DNA of 64,000 nucleotides from Thomasclavelia ramosa DSM 1402 (GCF_014131695.1 NZ_CP036346.1:744001-808000), one strand, 5' to 3'; shown: positions 50,857 through 60,900, counted from the stretch's first letter. Numbers and translations are program-made. Notes: generated by a model not told the origin, from the sequence alone.

Positions 50857-53800
50857 TCAATGGGGGTTAGTGATGCCAGAAATCTTTTTGAAATCATCTT
50901 CAGATAAAGGCTTATTAAGATAATAGCCTTGAATAACATCACAAGATAAATCTTTTAACACTTTTAGCTGTTCTTTAGTTTCTACTCCTTCAGCGACACA
51001 AGTTATATCTAATTGTTGACACGTATTAATGATATTTTTGATTACTAATTTAGCACGGTGATCATGATAAATATCGCTTACGATCTTTCGATCAAGTTTA
51101 AGTGAGCTTAAGTGCAGCGAGTATAGTATATAAATATTGCTATATTCAGCACCGAAGTCATCTAAAGCAATTTTATATCCTTCAGCTAAAAATTGATTAA
51201 CAATATTTTTTAAACTAGCAGAATCAATTGATCCAATGGATTCAGTAACTTCTATTTCAATTAATTCTTTAGGAATATTATAGCTTTCAACGATTTTATT
51301 AGTTTCTTCTAAAATACCAGGTTCTAAAATAGTTGCTCGAGAATAATTTATTGAAATTGGGAAAGGCTTCCAAGTAGTTTTTAACCAGTTACTGAGAATT
51401 CGGCAGACATCTTTTAGAATAAATAAATCTATATGTCTAATTAATCCTGCTCTTTCTATTTCTGGAAGAAAACGCCCTGGTGGAATAATTCCTTTTTGAG
51501 GATCGTTGTATCTGATCAATGCTTCAGCACCACAAATTTGATTAGTTTTAGTATGAGCCTTAGGTTGTAAAAAGGTTAAAAATTTTCCATTTACAAAAGC
51601 AGTATTTAAACGCTCTAATATTTTTGCTATCGACTGATCAGATTTAGCTAACTTAGAGTGTATTTTTTTATTTACAGCATGTCTTGTTTTTTCCTCTAAT
51701 TGCTCTTGCATTGTTTCTAACACAAGTGAATTCTTTTCCCAAACTTTTTCACAAATGATCCATTGATCATAAAATTCAATTAGCTCTTGGTAAAAAGTAT
51801 CATATATATGAATGAAGTTTTCATACGTAATATCTGGACAAAGCACTATAAAATGGGCATTACTGATCCGATAACATGATTTTTTATCAAAAAATTTAGT
51901 AATTGTTTGTGCGATGAACTGTAAGATTTCATCACCTTGGACGATGCCATACCGCTGATTATATTTTTTTAGATTAATGATAGTTATTTCAATCATTCCA
52001 AAAGTAGAATAAATATCAGTATTTATATTTCTTATAGTCTTAATATAAGAATCGTAGTTAGATAAACCGGTTTTTTGATCATGAGTAAGGGCATAAGTAT
52101 ATTTAGTCTGCAAATTATAAATAGTGGTAATTTTACAAATAACATCAGCAATCACCTCAATAGATTTTGAAGCGTTAATATGTTGTTTAACAGTTTCCAC
52201 GAGCAAGCATGATACAAGCTTGTTTTTGTTATAAATACCGATAAATAATAATGGTAGTGGTACATCCTTTTCAAAATATAGTTCTGTAATATTTTTATAA
52301 CAAAAATGGTTTTTATCTAATATTACAAAGTATTTTTGTGGTGCGACAGCACTAACAATATTTTCAAAGTGTTCCTTACTGAAATGAGTATTTTTAATAT
52401 TAGAGATTTGATTATTATAATTCCACTTTGAAGTCAGAGAAAATTTTTGTTGATTATCGCTTTGATGAAATAAGAGAACATTTTGGGCATTAAAGAATGT
52501 TCCTAATTGTCTAAGAATATTATCAAAAGCATTTTCTCGTTGAATATTTTTATCTATATTTTTCCAGCTTATTTCTAAAAATTGTTGTAAATCTGAATCC
52601 TGATTTTCATATGCTAAGTTAAAGGGAATATCCTGCATTTCAATTTTTCTTACAGTATCGCCCTCATAATGAGACAGCTGTTCTTTAACATACATAAGTT
52701 TATCGATTTTGGATACAAAACATTCACGCATATTTGTTTGTTCAAAGTCGATTTGTTGAGAACAAAATGGGCACGGTGATTTACGATTATGTAATAATTC
52801 ATAACATTTTATTGGCTTTTTAACTGGGAAAATACAATTAAATATGATTTGTCCAGTCGGGCTCATCGATAAAATTGTAAAATCATTAGGGTTAATAATC
52901 ATTTCAATCTTGAAATTAAATTCAACTTTTTCAATTTCTTGATAAGATAGTATCTGGTTTTTTCCGCGTCTTTTAGCTGTATCTAAGGCATGGAGTGCGC
53001 ATTGATGAATTTGACTATAGCTCATATTTTCTGAAAATAGATAGATTAAACCACCGGTGAGAGTTAACTGGGTCTCAATATCTTGAAAATGATAAATACT
53101 AGAAAGCTTTTTTTGAAGTTGTAAGGCTGCTTGATAGATAACTTTTTTTGATTCAGCATTATGATAAAAAATAGAGAATGTATCACCATTGATTCGTGCT
53201 GCAATACAGCTGGAAGAAATACTTTTCTTGATCATTTGTCCCATTTGACGAATGATTTGGTCACCGAACAAGAAATTCCCACTGTGATTTATCTGTTTAA
53301 AATTATCAATATCTAGCAAAAGAAAAGCATTGACTTTCTTAGGATCATATTCTTTCTTCAGCAATGTTTCAATCATTAGCTGTGAAGTAGACTCATTATA
53401 TAAGCTACTCATCTCATCAATTTCTGCTTTATTTTGCAATGCTAATTCACGTCTTTTTTGGATATCAATATTTTTGGTATAAATAAATAATATTACATCG
53501 TTATTTTGAGGAGAAATAGTTGTTTTCATATTTAAGGATACCCATAATATCATTCCATTTAAATATTTCTGCCTAAATTCAAAAGTTGGAATATCGGTAA
53601 AAGTACGGATATAGTCATTAATTTGATTTTTAGAATATTTTTTCTCAAATTTTTTTTGATCATCCTCATTAGCAATAGTCTGTAATAAATATTTATAAAT
53701 ATCATCGTATGTGTAATCAGAGAGCTGTTTTTCATACTGTTCATTGGAATGTAAAGAAATATCTTCGATAAAATCACGAGAAAAATTTAAACGGATGTTT

Positions 53801-56424
53801 AATATAATATCTTCATTCAAAACTTTCCTTAAACTTTCTTCATTATAGATTCTTGTCTCAATTTCTTTTTGTTCTGTAACATCTTCTGATATGCCAATTG
53901 CCCATGCTGGTTTTTCATCAATATGCTGGACAATAGTATATGTTATTTTTTCCCAAAGATATTTATCTTTCGCATCTTTTTGTTTGACCCTGATTGTAGC
54001 AGAAAGGGGAGCAGCTCCTTTTTCTAAGCGTTGATATAAATTCTTAAGTTCATTAATGCTTTGAGGATGGATCAACCCTTGTGCAATTATGCTTTCTGGG
54101 ATATTGGCAGTAAGATTTTGATAGCTGCGGATTACTGCAGAATCGGGATTGCCAATTACTTGTTTGTTTTGAATATCAAACTCCCAAATATTTAAGCCGG
54201 TTTTAGTTTGTGCAACTTTAAACAACTGCTGTGAGCGATATAACTTATCTTCTAGTTTTTTTCGTTTAGTAATATCCATGACCATTCCAATCATAATAAT
54301 TGTTTGATCAAGCAGCGAAGTAAAGCTGGCACTAATATGAATCCAGGCAATTGAATTGTCTCGTTTTTTAATTCGATATTCAAGAATAGCTTGTGACTGA
54401 TTATTTTTAATTAAATCCGTTATTTGGGCTCTTATTCTTGCTTTATCTGATTCATAAATGAGATTTTCAGCACAATCATTTAAATCATGGTGAAATTGTT
54501 TTTTGGTATACCCATGTATTCGATAATATCCGTCATTAGCATATAAAATTGGAAAATGTTCAATTAATGCAGCTTTAAAAACTCCGTCAAGGCTATTTTC
54601 ATTAATGAAACGTAGTTCTTGTTCATTATTCATTTCATGGGAAATATCAACAAAAAAAGACAAAATTAGTTTTTGACCATGCCCATCGATAACGTATTTT
54701 CCTCTTTCATATACCCAAAGCAAATGGCCTCCGTGGCAAACTATGCGATAACGAATTTCATAAATGTCATTTCTTTCAAGCTGTTGGAAAATTTCTCTTT
54801 CAACAAATTGACGATCTTTTTCATAGATAATATTTGAAAATTTTCCATTTGTTATTTGACATAATTCTTCATAAGAATATTGGGTATATTCTAAAATGGC
54901 TTGATTAAAGCAATAGAGTGGAAAGCCAGAGTGCGCTTGGACAGCTAGTATTCCTCCCGGAATATTTTTATTTACAAAATCAAGTAAGTCAGTTTTTGTT
55001 TTTAAATCATTTTGCTGATCAAATATGTTTACAAAGTAAAAGCTTTTTTGAAAAAGAAAATTATTTTTATTGCTTTGATTTTTCTCATAAATATAATACG
55101 AAGTATCTAAATAAGTATCTAAAGAATTTGGCTCTAGAGAAGCTTGTTCTCTATTTTTATCCAAATTACGAATTGTTCCAGCAAATAAATCTGGATTACC
55201 ATTTTTATCTCTAATCATTTTTCCTTTACAAAGCAAGGGAATCCAACGGTTAGAGGCATCTTTTGCACGATAATAAATTGTATGCTGTTCAGCTCTGCCA
55301 TCAGCAATTTCTTGATTACTTCTTAAAAATCCTGCTTTATCATCAGGATGAATTTTTTCTCCCCAAAATGCTGCAGCATTATCAAGAATTTGATTTGGCA
55401 AACGAAAATCTATCATCATCTGACGTGAGTACATGAATTTACTTGTCTTTAAATTTCCAACAAATAAGTAGTCATCAATTGTTTCTGATAAACTTTCAAA
55501 AAGATGATCACGATTATATTCAAATAAAGGAATAGAATTATACTTAGGTTGTGAATTTGTTAGCCTTTTTTTATTCATAAGAATATGATAATCTCGTTTT
55601 TGGATATACATTTGTGAATCAGCAATAGATAATACATCAGAAACAGTTAAATTTTCATCTACATGGATATTAGCAATTCCATAACTAAAAGAGGTATCAT
55701 AATCAATGTTTTCTTTGATTCTTTCTTGATTTAAAGTTAAAAGAATATTATCCATCCAAACTTCTACACCTTTAACAGTAGTATCTAAAAAAACAATTAT
55801 AAATTCATCACCACTAAGGCGAAAGATAAAGTTTGGCTCTTTCAAACGCTTTTTTATATTTTGGGCAACAAATATTAATAGGCGATCGCCTTCAAGATGT
55901 CCATAAGTATCATTAACCCATTTTAAACCGTTCATGTCATATAAAACTACAACAAAGTCTTCGTTAAGATATTCAGCAGTTAATAGTTCTTCAATTCGTT
56001 TTTTACCGGCATTTCGATTAAAAATACCTGTTAATTCATCAATTGTTGCTTCTACAGATAACTGTAGTTGTTCAGTAACGTCAATCGAATTTTGGATATG
56101 ATAAAGTTTGTTATCCCAAAGTTCTAAAGTATCATGATTTAAATATGTTTTTTCTGTTATCGTGTTCTTTTCATACCATACACAAATTTTTTGTGAATTA
56201 GATTCTTGAAGTTGTTTGATTTTACAAAACTCACATCTTTTGTTCATTCCAGATTGTAAAATCTGCCAGCATTTCTTTCCTTCAGTGTTAGAGACTTGAA
56301 ACGTATTTTTCATATAATCGTTCATATATACAATTTCATCAGTTTCAACATCGGTGACATAGATATTAGAGTTAATTTGATCAAGAATCTTCTTGTAGAA
56401 TGCTGAATTAAAATTTTCATTCAT
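50857..56424 (-). CDS. giant soluble PAS/GGDEF/EAL cyclic-di-GMP protein
   Basis: The 1855-residue protein has no membrane segment. In order: a PAS domain with CEFCKIK; a GGDEF domain (about 125-285) with SGDEF; several PAS/PAC units (about 300-1010); a second GGDEF (about 1015-1175) with NGDTF; a segment with CPFC; a GAF-like region (about 1300-1450); a third, degenerate GGDEF with SNAHF in the motif position; and a C-terminal EAL domain (about 1600-1850). The EAL domain keeps AEALIRY, SINYSR, EVTES, LDDFGAEYSN, LKLDR and EGVETKEQ, so phosphodiesterase activity is likely; only the first GGDEF looks possibly active. The ATG at 56424 follows GAGGTG. Confidence 0.9.
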   Translation of the reverse strand: MNENFNSAFYKKILDQINSNIYVTDVETDEIVYMNDYMKNTFQVSNTEGKKCWQILQSGMNKRCEFCKIKQLQESNSQKICVWYEKNTITEKTYLNHDTLELWDNKLYHIQNSIDVTEQLQLSVEATIDELTGIFNRNAGKKRIEELLTAEYLNEDFVVVLYDMNGLKWVNDTYGHLEGDRLLIFVAQNIKKRLKEPNFIFRLSGDEFIIVFLDTTVKGVEVWMDNILLTLNQERIKENIDYDTSFSYGIANIHVDENLTVSDVLSIADSQMYIQKRDYHILMNKKRLTNSQPKYNSIPLFEYNRDHLFESLSETIDDYLFVGNLKTSKFMYSRQMMIDFRLPNQILDNAAAFWGEKIHPDDKAGFLRSNQEIADGRAEQHTIYYRAKDASNRWIPLLCKGKMIRDKNGNPDLFAGTIRNLDKNREQASLEPNSLDTYLDTSYYIYEKNQSNKNNFLFQKSFYFVNIFDQQNDLKTKTDLLDFVNKNIPGGILAVQAHSGFPLYCFNQAILEYTQYSYEELCQITNGKFSNIIYEKDRQFVEREIFQQLERNDIYEIRYRIVCHGGHLLWVYERGKYVIDGHGQKLILSFFVDISHEMNNEQELRFINENSLDGVFKAALIEHFPILYANDGYYRIHGYTKKQFHHDLNDCAENLIYESDKARIRAQITDLIKNNQSQAILEYRIKKRDNSIAWIHISASFTSLLDQTIIMIGMVMDITKRKKLEDKLYRSQQLFKVAQTKTGLNIWEFDIQNKQVIGNPDSAVIRSYQNLTANIPESIIAQGLIHPQSINELKNLYQRLEKGAAPLSATIRVKQKDAKDKYLWEKITYTIVQHIDEKPAWAIGISEDVTEQKEIETRIYNEESLRKVLNEDIILNIRLNFSRDFIEDISLHSNEQYEKQLSDYTYDDIYKYLLQTIANEDDQKKFEKKYSKNQINDYIRTFTDIPTFEFRQKYLNGMILWVSLNMKTTISPQNNDVILFIYTKNIDIQKRRELALQNKAEIDEMSSLYNESTSQLMIETLLKKEYDPKKVNAFLLLDIDNFKQINHSGNFLFGDQIIRQMGQMIKKSISSSCIAARINGDTFSIFYHNAESKKVIYQAALQLQKKLSSIYHFQDIETQLTLTGGLIYLFSENMSYSQIHQCALHALDTAKRRGKNQILSYQEIEKVEFNFKIEMIINPNDFTILSMSPTGQIIFNCIFPVKKPIKCYELLHNRKSPCPFCSQQIDFEQTNMRECFVSKIDKLMYVKEQLSHYEGDTVRKIEMQDIPFNLAYENQDSDLQQFLEISWKNIDKNIQRENAFDNILRQLGTFFNAQNVLLFHQSDNQQKFSLTSKWNYNNQISNIKNTHFSKEHFENIVSAVAPQKYFVILDKNHFCYKNITELYFEKDVPLPLLFIGIYNKNKLVSCLLVETVKQHINASKSIEVIADVICKITTIYNLQTKYTYALTHDQKTGLSNYDSYIKTIRNINTDIYSTFGMIEITIINLKKYNQRYGIVQGDEILQFIAQTITKFFDKKSCYRISNAHFIVLCPDITYENFIHIYDTFYQELIEFYDQWIICEKVWEKNSLVLETMQEQLEEKTRHAVNKKIHSKLAKSDQSIAKILERLNTAFVNGKFLTFLQPKAHTKTNQICGAEALIRYNDPQKGIIPPGRFLPEIERAGLIRHIDLFILKDVCRILSNWLKTTWKPFPISINYSRATILEPGILEETNKIVESYNIPKELIEIEVTESIGSIDSASLKNIVNQFLAEGYKIALDDFGAEYSNIYILYSLHLSSLKLDRKIVSDIYHDHRAKLVIKNIINTCQQLDITCVAEGVETKEQLKVLKDLSCDVIQGYYLNKPLSEDDFKKISGITNPH

Positions 56425-56642
56425 CGACAAAATCACCTCAATTATCGTTTATATATATTACTTTTATTATATCATTCATCGAGAAACATATAAAAAAATT
56501 AACAAGTAAAAAGATAAGTTAATGTAGTTAAAATGTGATTTTGTAACTGATTTATAACCAATTTATGTAATTTTATGGAAAATTTAATTACTAAAAAATA
56601 AATATTAACAATTAAAGTAGAAAAAACTGATTTAATAAATAA

Positions 56643-56763
56643 AAAGGGCTATAACGCCTAGAGTGATATGCTTCCTCCTAGGTAGACAAATAAAATAATA
56701 AAAACTTGTCATCTAGAAGGGAACATATCAAAGATTGAAAATCTTTATTTGTTATAGTCCTTT
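56643..56763. repeat. 121-bp imperfect inverted repeat (long hairpin) after pgeF
   Basis: Outer arms of 13 bp with one mismatch (56643-56655 with 56751-56763), inner arms GATATG/CATATC (56665-56670, 56724-56729) and CTAGGTAGACAA/TTGTCATCTAG (56678-56689, 56706-56716) nest around a 16-nt AT loop. On the minus strand it directly follows pgeF and ends in T5, so it may act as its terminator; its length and full symmetry also fit a MITE-like element. The rest of the gap (56437-56640) holds nothing I recognise. Confidence 0.55.
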
Positions 56764-57508
56764 AAGCTTGTCTTTTTATGATTGTGATATTTCTGCCACT
56801 ATCTTTATATTTACGATAGCTATAAAATAACTTGTCATTTTCAACAGTACAATATGGCGAAACAGTAATATTTTTTTTCAATAAACCTAAATTTAATAAC
56901 ATTTGTCGGTTTAGACCTTTGTTATCAAGCAAATAATGTGTAGTATCTGTTTGTTTATAGTACGGAGTAGTATCGAAATCCATTTGTTTAACTAAGTCGA
57001 TGACATTATCCATTACCTCAAGACAATCTTGGCAGATGCATGGTCCAATATAGGCAAGCATCTCTTTAGGATCACAATGTTCATTTTCAATTAGATGTTT
57101 TGTGACTTTTGAAACAATTTGTTTAGTTGTTCCTAGCCAACCAGAATGAATTGCAGCAATTATTTTTGTTTTAGGACAATATAGTAACACTGGGGTACAA
57201 TCTGCATGAAATGATAATAAAAAGAGATCAGTATCTTTTGTATAAAGAGCATCAGTATTGTTAAAGGCATCATCTTGGCAGTACATACCTCTGCCACCGT
57301 CTTTAAGAGATACTTCTTTAAAGTTGGCTGAGTGTGTTTGATGTGGTGCCACCATGTGCTCTAAATCAGTTTTTAAAAGTTTGGCTAATTGTTTACGATT
57401 ATTGAGAATCAATTGTTTGTCCTCGTTATTATAAGACATATCGCCTAATTCTTTAGTAATTGTATATGCTTCAATGTTTTCAACAGTATTCCATTTGATT
57501 AATTTCAT
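56762..57508 (-). CDS. pgeF: PgeF/YlmD family purine nucleoside phosphorylase-deaminase (laccase domain)
   Basis: The 248-residue protein has the copper-oxidase-like (DUF152) signatures: APHQTHSANFKEVS, SFHADCTPVLLYCP, AAIHSGWLGTTKQI and GPCICQDCLEV, which supply the two His and one Cys that bind zinc. Members act on adenosine/inosine or trim peptidoglycan precursors; in Bacillus the homologue is YlmD near the division gene cluster. Here it stands alone, divergent from the CotD-like gene. Its stop codon overlaps the long hairpin. Confidence 0.92.
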   Translation of the reverse strand: MKLIKWNTVENIEAYTITKELGDMSYNNEDKQLILNNRKQLAKLLKTDLEHMVAPHQTHSANFKEVSLKDGGRGMYCQDDAFNNTDALYTKDTDLFLLSFHADCTPVLLYCPKTKIIAAIHSGWLGTTKQIVSKVTKHLIENEHCDPKEMLAYIGPCICQDCLEVMDNVIDLVKQMDFDTTPYYKQTDTTHYLLDNKGLNRQMLLNLGLLKKNITVSPYCTVENDKLFYSYRKYKDSGRNITIIKRQA

Positions 57509-57582
57509 AATTTAGACCTTTCTGTGTAATTTGCCTTAGCACCAAATTTAATCGAACATATAGTATATTAAAGGAGGTGGAA

Positions 57583-57975
57583 ATGATGTTTTGTAACTCA
57601 GGATGTGGTTGTAACAACAGCTGCGGATGTGGAGGATGTAACAGTGGAATGAACTGCTGCCGTGCTACTCCAATCGTTGCACCAAGAAAAGTTTGTACAA
57701 GCTGCTCTAATCAATATGTTGAACAACCAATTATTTGCCCAATCGAATGTCGCCATATTAATAATATCGTTTATTACCCACGTTATTATCCACGTTATGA
57801 ACGTACTTTCATGACTCAAAGTAATGGAAATCCATTCGCAAGTGCTGCTAACGCTACTCCATTTAACGGAGCAGGTACAGGATTTAACGCAGCTAATAAC
57901 ACAGGTGACTCTGTTATTAATGGAATGTATAACAACGCTAATAACGGAGGAAGCGGATGTGGATGTAACCGCTAA
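57583..57975 (+). CDS. Cys/Gly/Asn-rich spore coat protein, CotD-like
   Basis: The 130-residue protein is low in complexity: a Cys/Gly/Asn N-terminus (CGCNNSCGCGGCNSG), a core TPIVAPRKVCTSCSNQYVEQ, CPIECRHINNIVYYPRYYP and an Asn/Gly C-terminus ending GSGCGCNR. The core resembles CotD-type coat proteins, with a proline-histidine-tyrosine segment after the cysteines. Cysteine clusters fit disulphide cross-linking in a coat. Strong AAGGAGGTG. It supports a spore-forming host. Confidence 0.65.
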   Translation: MMFCNSGCGCNNSCGCGGCNSGMNCCRATPIVAPRKVCTSCSNQYVEQPIICPIECRHINNIVYYPRYYPRYERTFMTQSNGNPFASAANATPFNGAGTGFNAANNTGDSVINGMYNNANNGGSGCGCNR

Positions 57976-57980
57976 AAAAG

Positions 57981-58008
57981 ATAGATGCCCAGGCATCTAT
58001 TTTTTTTG
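57981..58008. terminator. terminator between the coat gene and rqcH
   Basis: ATAGATGCC and GGCATCTAT (9-bp arms, tiny loop) with T8 on the plus strand and A/T-rich sequence on the other side; shared by the two convergent genes. Confidence 0.8.
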
Positions 58009-59640
58009 TAATTCATCGAGGCAATGTTGATCAGGATCAATATAAATAGTTTTATAATTATCTAAGATTACTTGCCCAGGTTTAGCGCCATGAGGCTTTT
58101 TCAATGTTTTTATTAAAGTATAATTGACAGGAACACTACTACTGTTTTTCCCTTTTGAATAATAGGCAGCGATATTACTAGCTAATCGAATCGTATATTC
58201 ATCTAATTGATCACCTTTAACGACAACATGACTACCAGGCATATCTTTAACATGAAACCAGGTATCATAGCGATGAGCATGTTTAAAAGTTAGATAATCA
58301 TTTTGAAGGTTATTCTTCCCAATACATATTTCAATACCATCTTTAGTATAATATGTCTCAAAAGAAGGTTTTTTATTTTTACGGATCGTATTAGTTTTCT
58401 TTTTCTTTTTTAAATATCCTAGATTTTCTAATTCTTCTTTTATTTCTAGGGCATCATAGTATGAAGCATTATCCATTAGTGTTAAAAGAGTGTCAAAATA
58501 TTCAATTTCTTTTTTGGTTAAATCAATCTGCTCATGCAGAACATTGATTGAATTTTTTGCCTTTTGATACTTGTTATAATATTTTTGAGCATTACTTTTA
58601 GGATCAAGTTTTTCATCTAAATCAACCATAATCTTAGAACCATCATAGTAATTATCTAGTTCAACATGACGCATTCCTTTTTTTAATAAATGTAAGTTTG
58701 AGTATAAAAGATCGCCAATGATTCGATATTCATCACTATTGTTCGAATCTTCTAGAGTTGATTCTAATTTTGCAAGTTTAGTAACATTTTTTTGATATTC
58801 ATTATTAATAAATTTCAAAAGATTTGATGTTTGTTGTTTTATACGTTCTTTTTGATCGATTAAATTAAAATGTTTATCCAGACCATCGAATAATGAATAA
58901 GACTGTGCCTGCTGATTTAGATGAGTTAATGGAATTAAATGAAAATATTCTTTTTCATCAACTCTACTTATATAAAGGGTATCGCTATTTTTTATTTCAT
59001 CCATAATCTCTTTAAAATCTATACCATTATCATGACGATAAAGAATTTCTTTAGATAGGATTGGAGACATCCCTTGATATATTTTTGTTAGATTATTGTT
59101 TTCAATAAAATCACTAGTGAAAGGATCAACTTTATTTTGATTCATTGGTGGCAATTGGTACATTGCCCCTGGTTGTACAAAACGTTCACTATTAATGTTA
59201 GGGGTAATTCGTTTTAAACAATCAAGAATTTTTTTATCTTGATTGCAAAGAATAATATTAGAATGTTTACCCATAATTTCAATATAACAATGGTATTCAA
59301 CGTAATCACCAAATTCGTTATGACAGCCAAAAAGAAAATGACAAATTCGATCTAATTCGATTTGTTCAATTTTTTTGATATAACCACCCTCAAGATGTTT
59401 ACGAAATAACATTGTTAAAGGATTCGGACTTTCCGGAGTAGGATAGTCTAAATTAGTCAGCTGAATTCTTGCGTACATTGGATGGCAGGAGAGCAGCAGC
59501 TTGTAATTAGTTCGATTATTACGAACTTGAATCAATAATTCATATTTTGAGATTTGGTAGATTTTGTTGATTCTACCACCAGTTATTGTTTTGTTTAAGT
59601 CATCAATTACTTGATGCATCATTATTCCATCATATGCCAT
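57997..59640 (-). CDS. rqcH: RqcH/NFACT family ribosome rescue factor (FbpA-like)
   Basis: The 547-residue protein has the NFACT layout: NFACT-N (MAYDGIMMHQVIDDLNKTI, GGRINKIYQISKYELLIQVR), a long central coiled coil (about 270-390), and NFACT-R near the C-terminus (YLTFKHAHRYDTWFHVKDMPGSHVVVK). RqcH recruits Ala-tRNA to stalled 50S subunits and adds alanine tails that mark the peptide for degradation; older annotations call it fibronectin-binding protein. In Bacillus (YloA) it lies near gmk and priA, as here, divergent from gmk. Confidence 0.93.
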   Translation of the reverse strand: MAYDGIMMHQVIDDLNKTITGGRINKIYQISKYELLIQVRNNRTNYKLLLSCHPMYARIQLTNLDYPTPESPNPLTMLFRKHLEGGYIKKIEQIELDRICHFLFGCHNEFGDYVEYHCYIEIMGKHSNIILCNQDKKILDCLKRITPNINSERFVQPGAMYQLPPMNQNKVDPFTSDFIENNNLTKIYQGMSPILSKEILYRHDNGIDFKEIMDEIKNSDTLYISRVDEKEYFHLIPLTHLNQQAQSYSLFDGLDKHFNLIDQKERIKQQTSNLLKFINNEYQKNVTKLAKLESTLEDSNNSDEYRIIGDLLYSNLHLLKKGMRHVELDNYYDGSKIMVDLDEKLDPKSNAQKYYNKYQKAKNSINVLHEQIDLTKKEIEYFDTLLTLMDNASYYDALEIKEELENLGYLKKKKKTNTIRKNKKPSFETYYTKDGIEICIGKNNLQNDYLTFKHAHRYDTWFHVKDMPGSHVVVKGDQLDEYTIRLASNIAAYYSKGKNSSSVPVNYTLIKTLKKPHGAKPGQVILDNYKTIYIDPDQHCLDELQKK

Positions 59641-59705
59641 TTTTTATCACCGTTGTAAGTATAACATAGATTAAAAATAATTGACATTATATAGTTTGAA
59701 AACAA

Positions 59706-59734
59706 TTGACAATATAAGACGTATTTTGTATGAT
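59706..59734 (+). promoter_or_regulatory. promoter of gmk
   Basis: TTGACA (59706-59711), 17-bp spacer, TATGAT (59729-59734), 30 bp before the GTG start. Confidence 0.7.
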
Positions 59735-59763
59735 GAACTTATCAAAAAAAAGGGGTGTAGACA

Positions 59764-60336
59764 GTGCAAAAAGGAATGTTGATAATTCTTAGTGGGCCTA
59801 GTGGCGTTGGTAAAGGAACAGTAAGAGAAGAATTATTCAAAGACGATAGTTTAAATCTTGCTTATTCGATTTCGATGACAACAAGAAAACCACGTCCAAA
59901 TGAAAGAGATGGAATTGATTATTTTTTTGTTGAAGAAGAAGAATTTAAAAGTAAAATTGAAGAAGGAAAGTTATTAGAGTGGGCGCAGTTTGTCGGTAAT
60001 TATTACGGAACACCCAAAGATTACGTTGATCAATTATTAAATGAAGGTAAAAATGTTGTTTTAGAAATTGAAGTTCAAGGGGCCCTTCAAGTAATGGAAA
60101 AATGTCCAGATGCAACAACAATCTTTTTAGTACCACCTAGCTTAGAAGAACTCGAACGACGAATTCGTGGACGTCGTACAGAGGAAGAAGAGATTGTCCA
60201 ACAACGTTTATCAAAAGCAAGAAAAGAAATTGCGACTAAAGATGAATATAAATATGTAGTGGAAAATGATGACGTTATGGCAGCAAAAGATAAAATTGCT
60301 GAAATTATAAAAAATCATCAAACAAATCAGGGGTAA
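59764..60336 (+). CDS. gmk: guanylate kinase
   Basis: The 190-residue protein has Walker A GPSGVGKGT, the GMP-binding segment SMTTRKPRPNERDGIDYFFV and the LID region ELERRIRGRRTEEEE. It phosphorylates GMP to GDP with ATP. The GTG start at 59764 follows AAGGGGTG. In Bacillus rpoZ, coaBC and priA follow gmk; here priA is 3.4 kb further on and no rpoZ or coaBC lies between. Confidence 0.97.
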   Translation: MQKGMLIILSGPSGVGKGTVREELFKDDSLNLAYSISMTTRKPRPNERDGIDYFFVEEEEFKSKIEEGKLLEWAQFVGNYYGTPKDYVDQLLNEGKNVVLEIEVQGALQVMEKCPDATTIFLVPPSLEELERRIRGRRTEEEEIVQQRLSKARKEIATKDEYKYVVENDDVMAAKDKIAEIIKNHQTNQG

Positions 60337-60352
60337 ATATCCCTGATTTTTA
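60325..60352 (+). terminator. weak hairpin after gmk
   Basis: AAATCAGGG and CCCTGATTT arms overlapping the end of gmk, followed by TT and directly by the next ribosome binding site, so read-through is likely. Confidence 0.5.
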
Positions 60353-60364
60353 GTAGGAGGAAAA

Positions 60365-60775
60365 ATGGAAAAGTTTAAAGAGTATTTTAAGGTGTTTGCG
60401 TATATTTTTTATCCAGGAATGGTTTTAATTTTATATTTGGCGCAAGGGTTAGAAGGTAAATTAGGACTTGATTTAATTTTTTGCCCAACCGACATTATTG
60501 TGTTATTAGCTATTTTGGGAATATACATGTTGTTAGATGCATTTAAAGTATTTGATGCTAAAGTGTTTGATTTTATGAAAAAAAATGATGGACGGCTAAA
60601 AGTGCCATTTTTACTAGCTTTTTTATTAATTATTGCAGTTTTGATGGGACTATATGATGATTTAAAAGTATATTTTTATTTGAATAATGATGTAAGTATT
60701 AATTTATTTATTATAATCGCATTAGGTTTAGGGTTAGCAGGAATAGCTTTCCTCTTAAATAAATCTGAAAAATAA
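60365..60775 (+). CDS. small integral membrane protein, unrecognised
   Basis: The 136-residue protein has four membrane segments (about 9-26, 40-58, 75-95 and 110-131) joined by short charged loops (FKVFDAKVFDFMKKNDGRLK between the second and third). I do not recognise the family. It probably shares the gmk transcript. Strong AGGAGG. Confidence 0.75.
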   Translation: MEKFKEYFKVFAYIFYPGMVLILYLAQGLEGKLGLDLIFCPTDIIVLLAILGIYMLLDAFKVFDAKVFDFMKKNDGRLKVPFLLAFLLIIAVLMGLYDDLKVYFYLNNDVSINLFIIIALGLGLAGIAFLLNKSEK

Positions 60776-60790
60776 GTTATAATATGGTTG

Positions 60791-60895
60791 CTAAGATAAA
60801 AACACGAACTTGTTGGTAGTCAAGTTGTGCATTTTGCATCAGTAACCTGCCCTCCTGAGGTTGTCCGTTCTTAGAAGTAAATTTCAAGGAGGATA
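60791..60895 (+). ncRNA. probable yjdF riboswitch
   Basis: A TATAAT at 60778-60783 is followed by a structured leader: closing stem CTAAGA/TCTTAG (60791-60796, 60869-60874), internal hairpins AACTTG/CAAGTT (60807-60826) and AACCT/AGGTT (60844-60862), and then the ribosome binding site of a yjdF-family gene. yjdF RNAs in Firmicutes bind azaaromatic compounds and control such genes. The call rests on context plus foldability, since I could not run the Rfam model. Confidence 0.6.
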
Positions 60896-60900
60896 GCGAT

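Noticed and set aside
57598-57996. 132-codon minus-strand frame opposite the coat gene
   Set aside because: Its Ser/Thr/Val composition is the mirror of the Cys/Gly/Asn codons of the real gene and it has no ribosome binding site.
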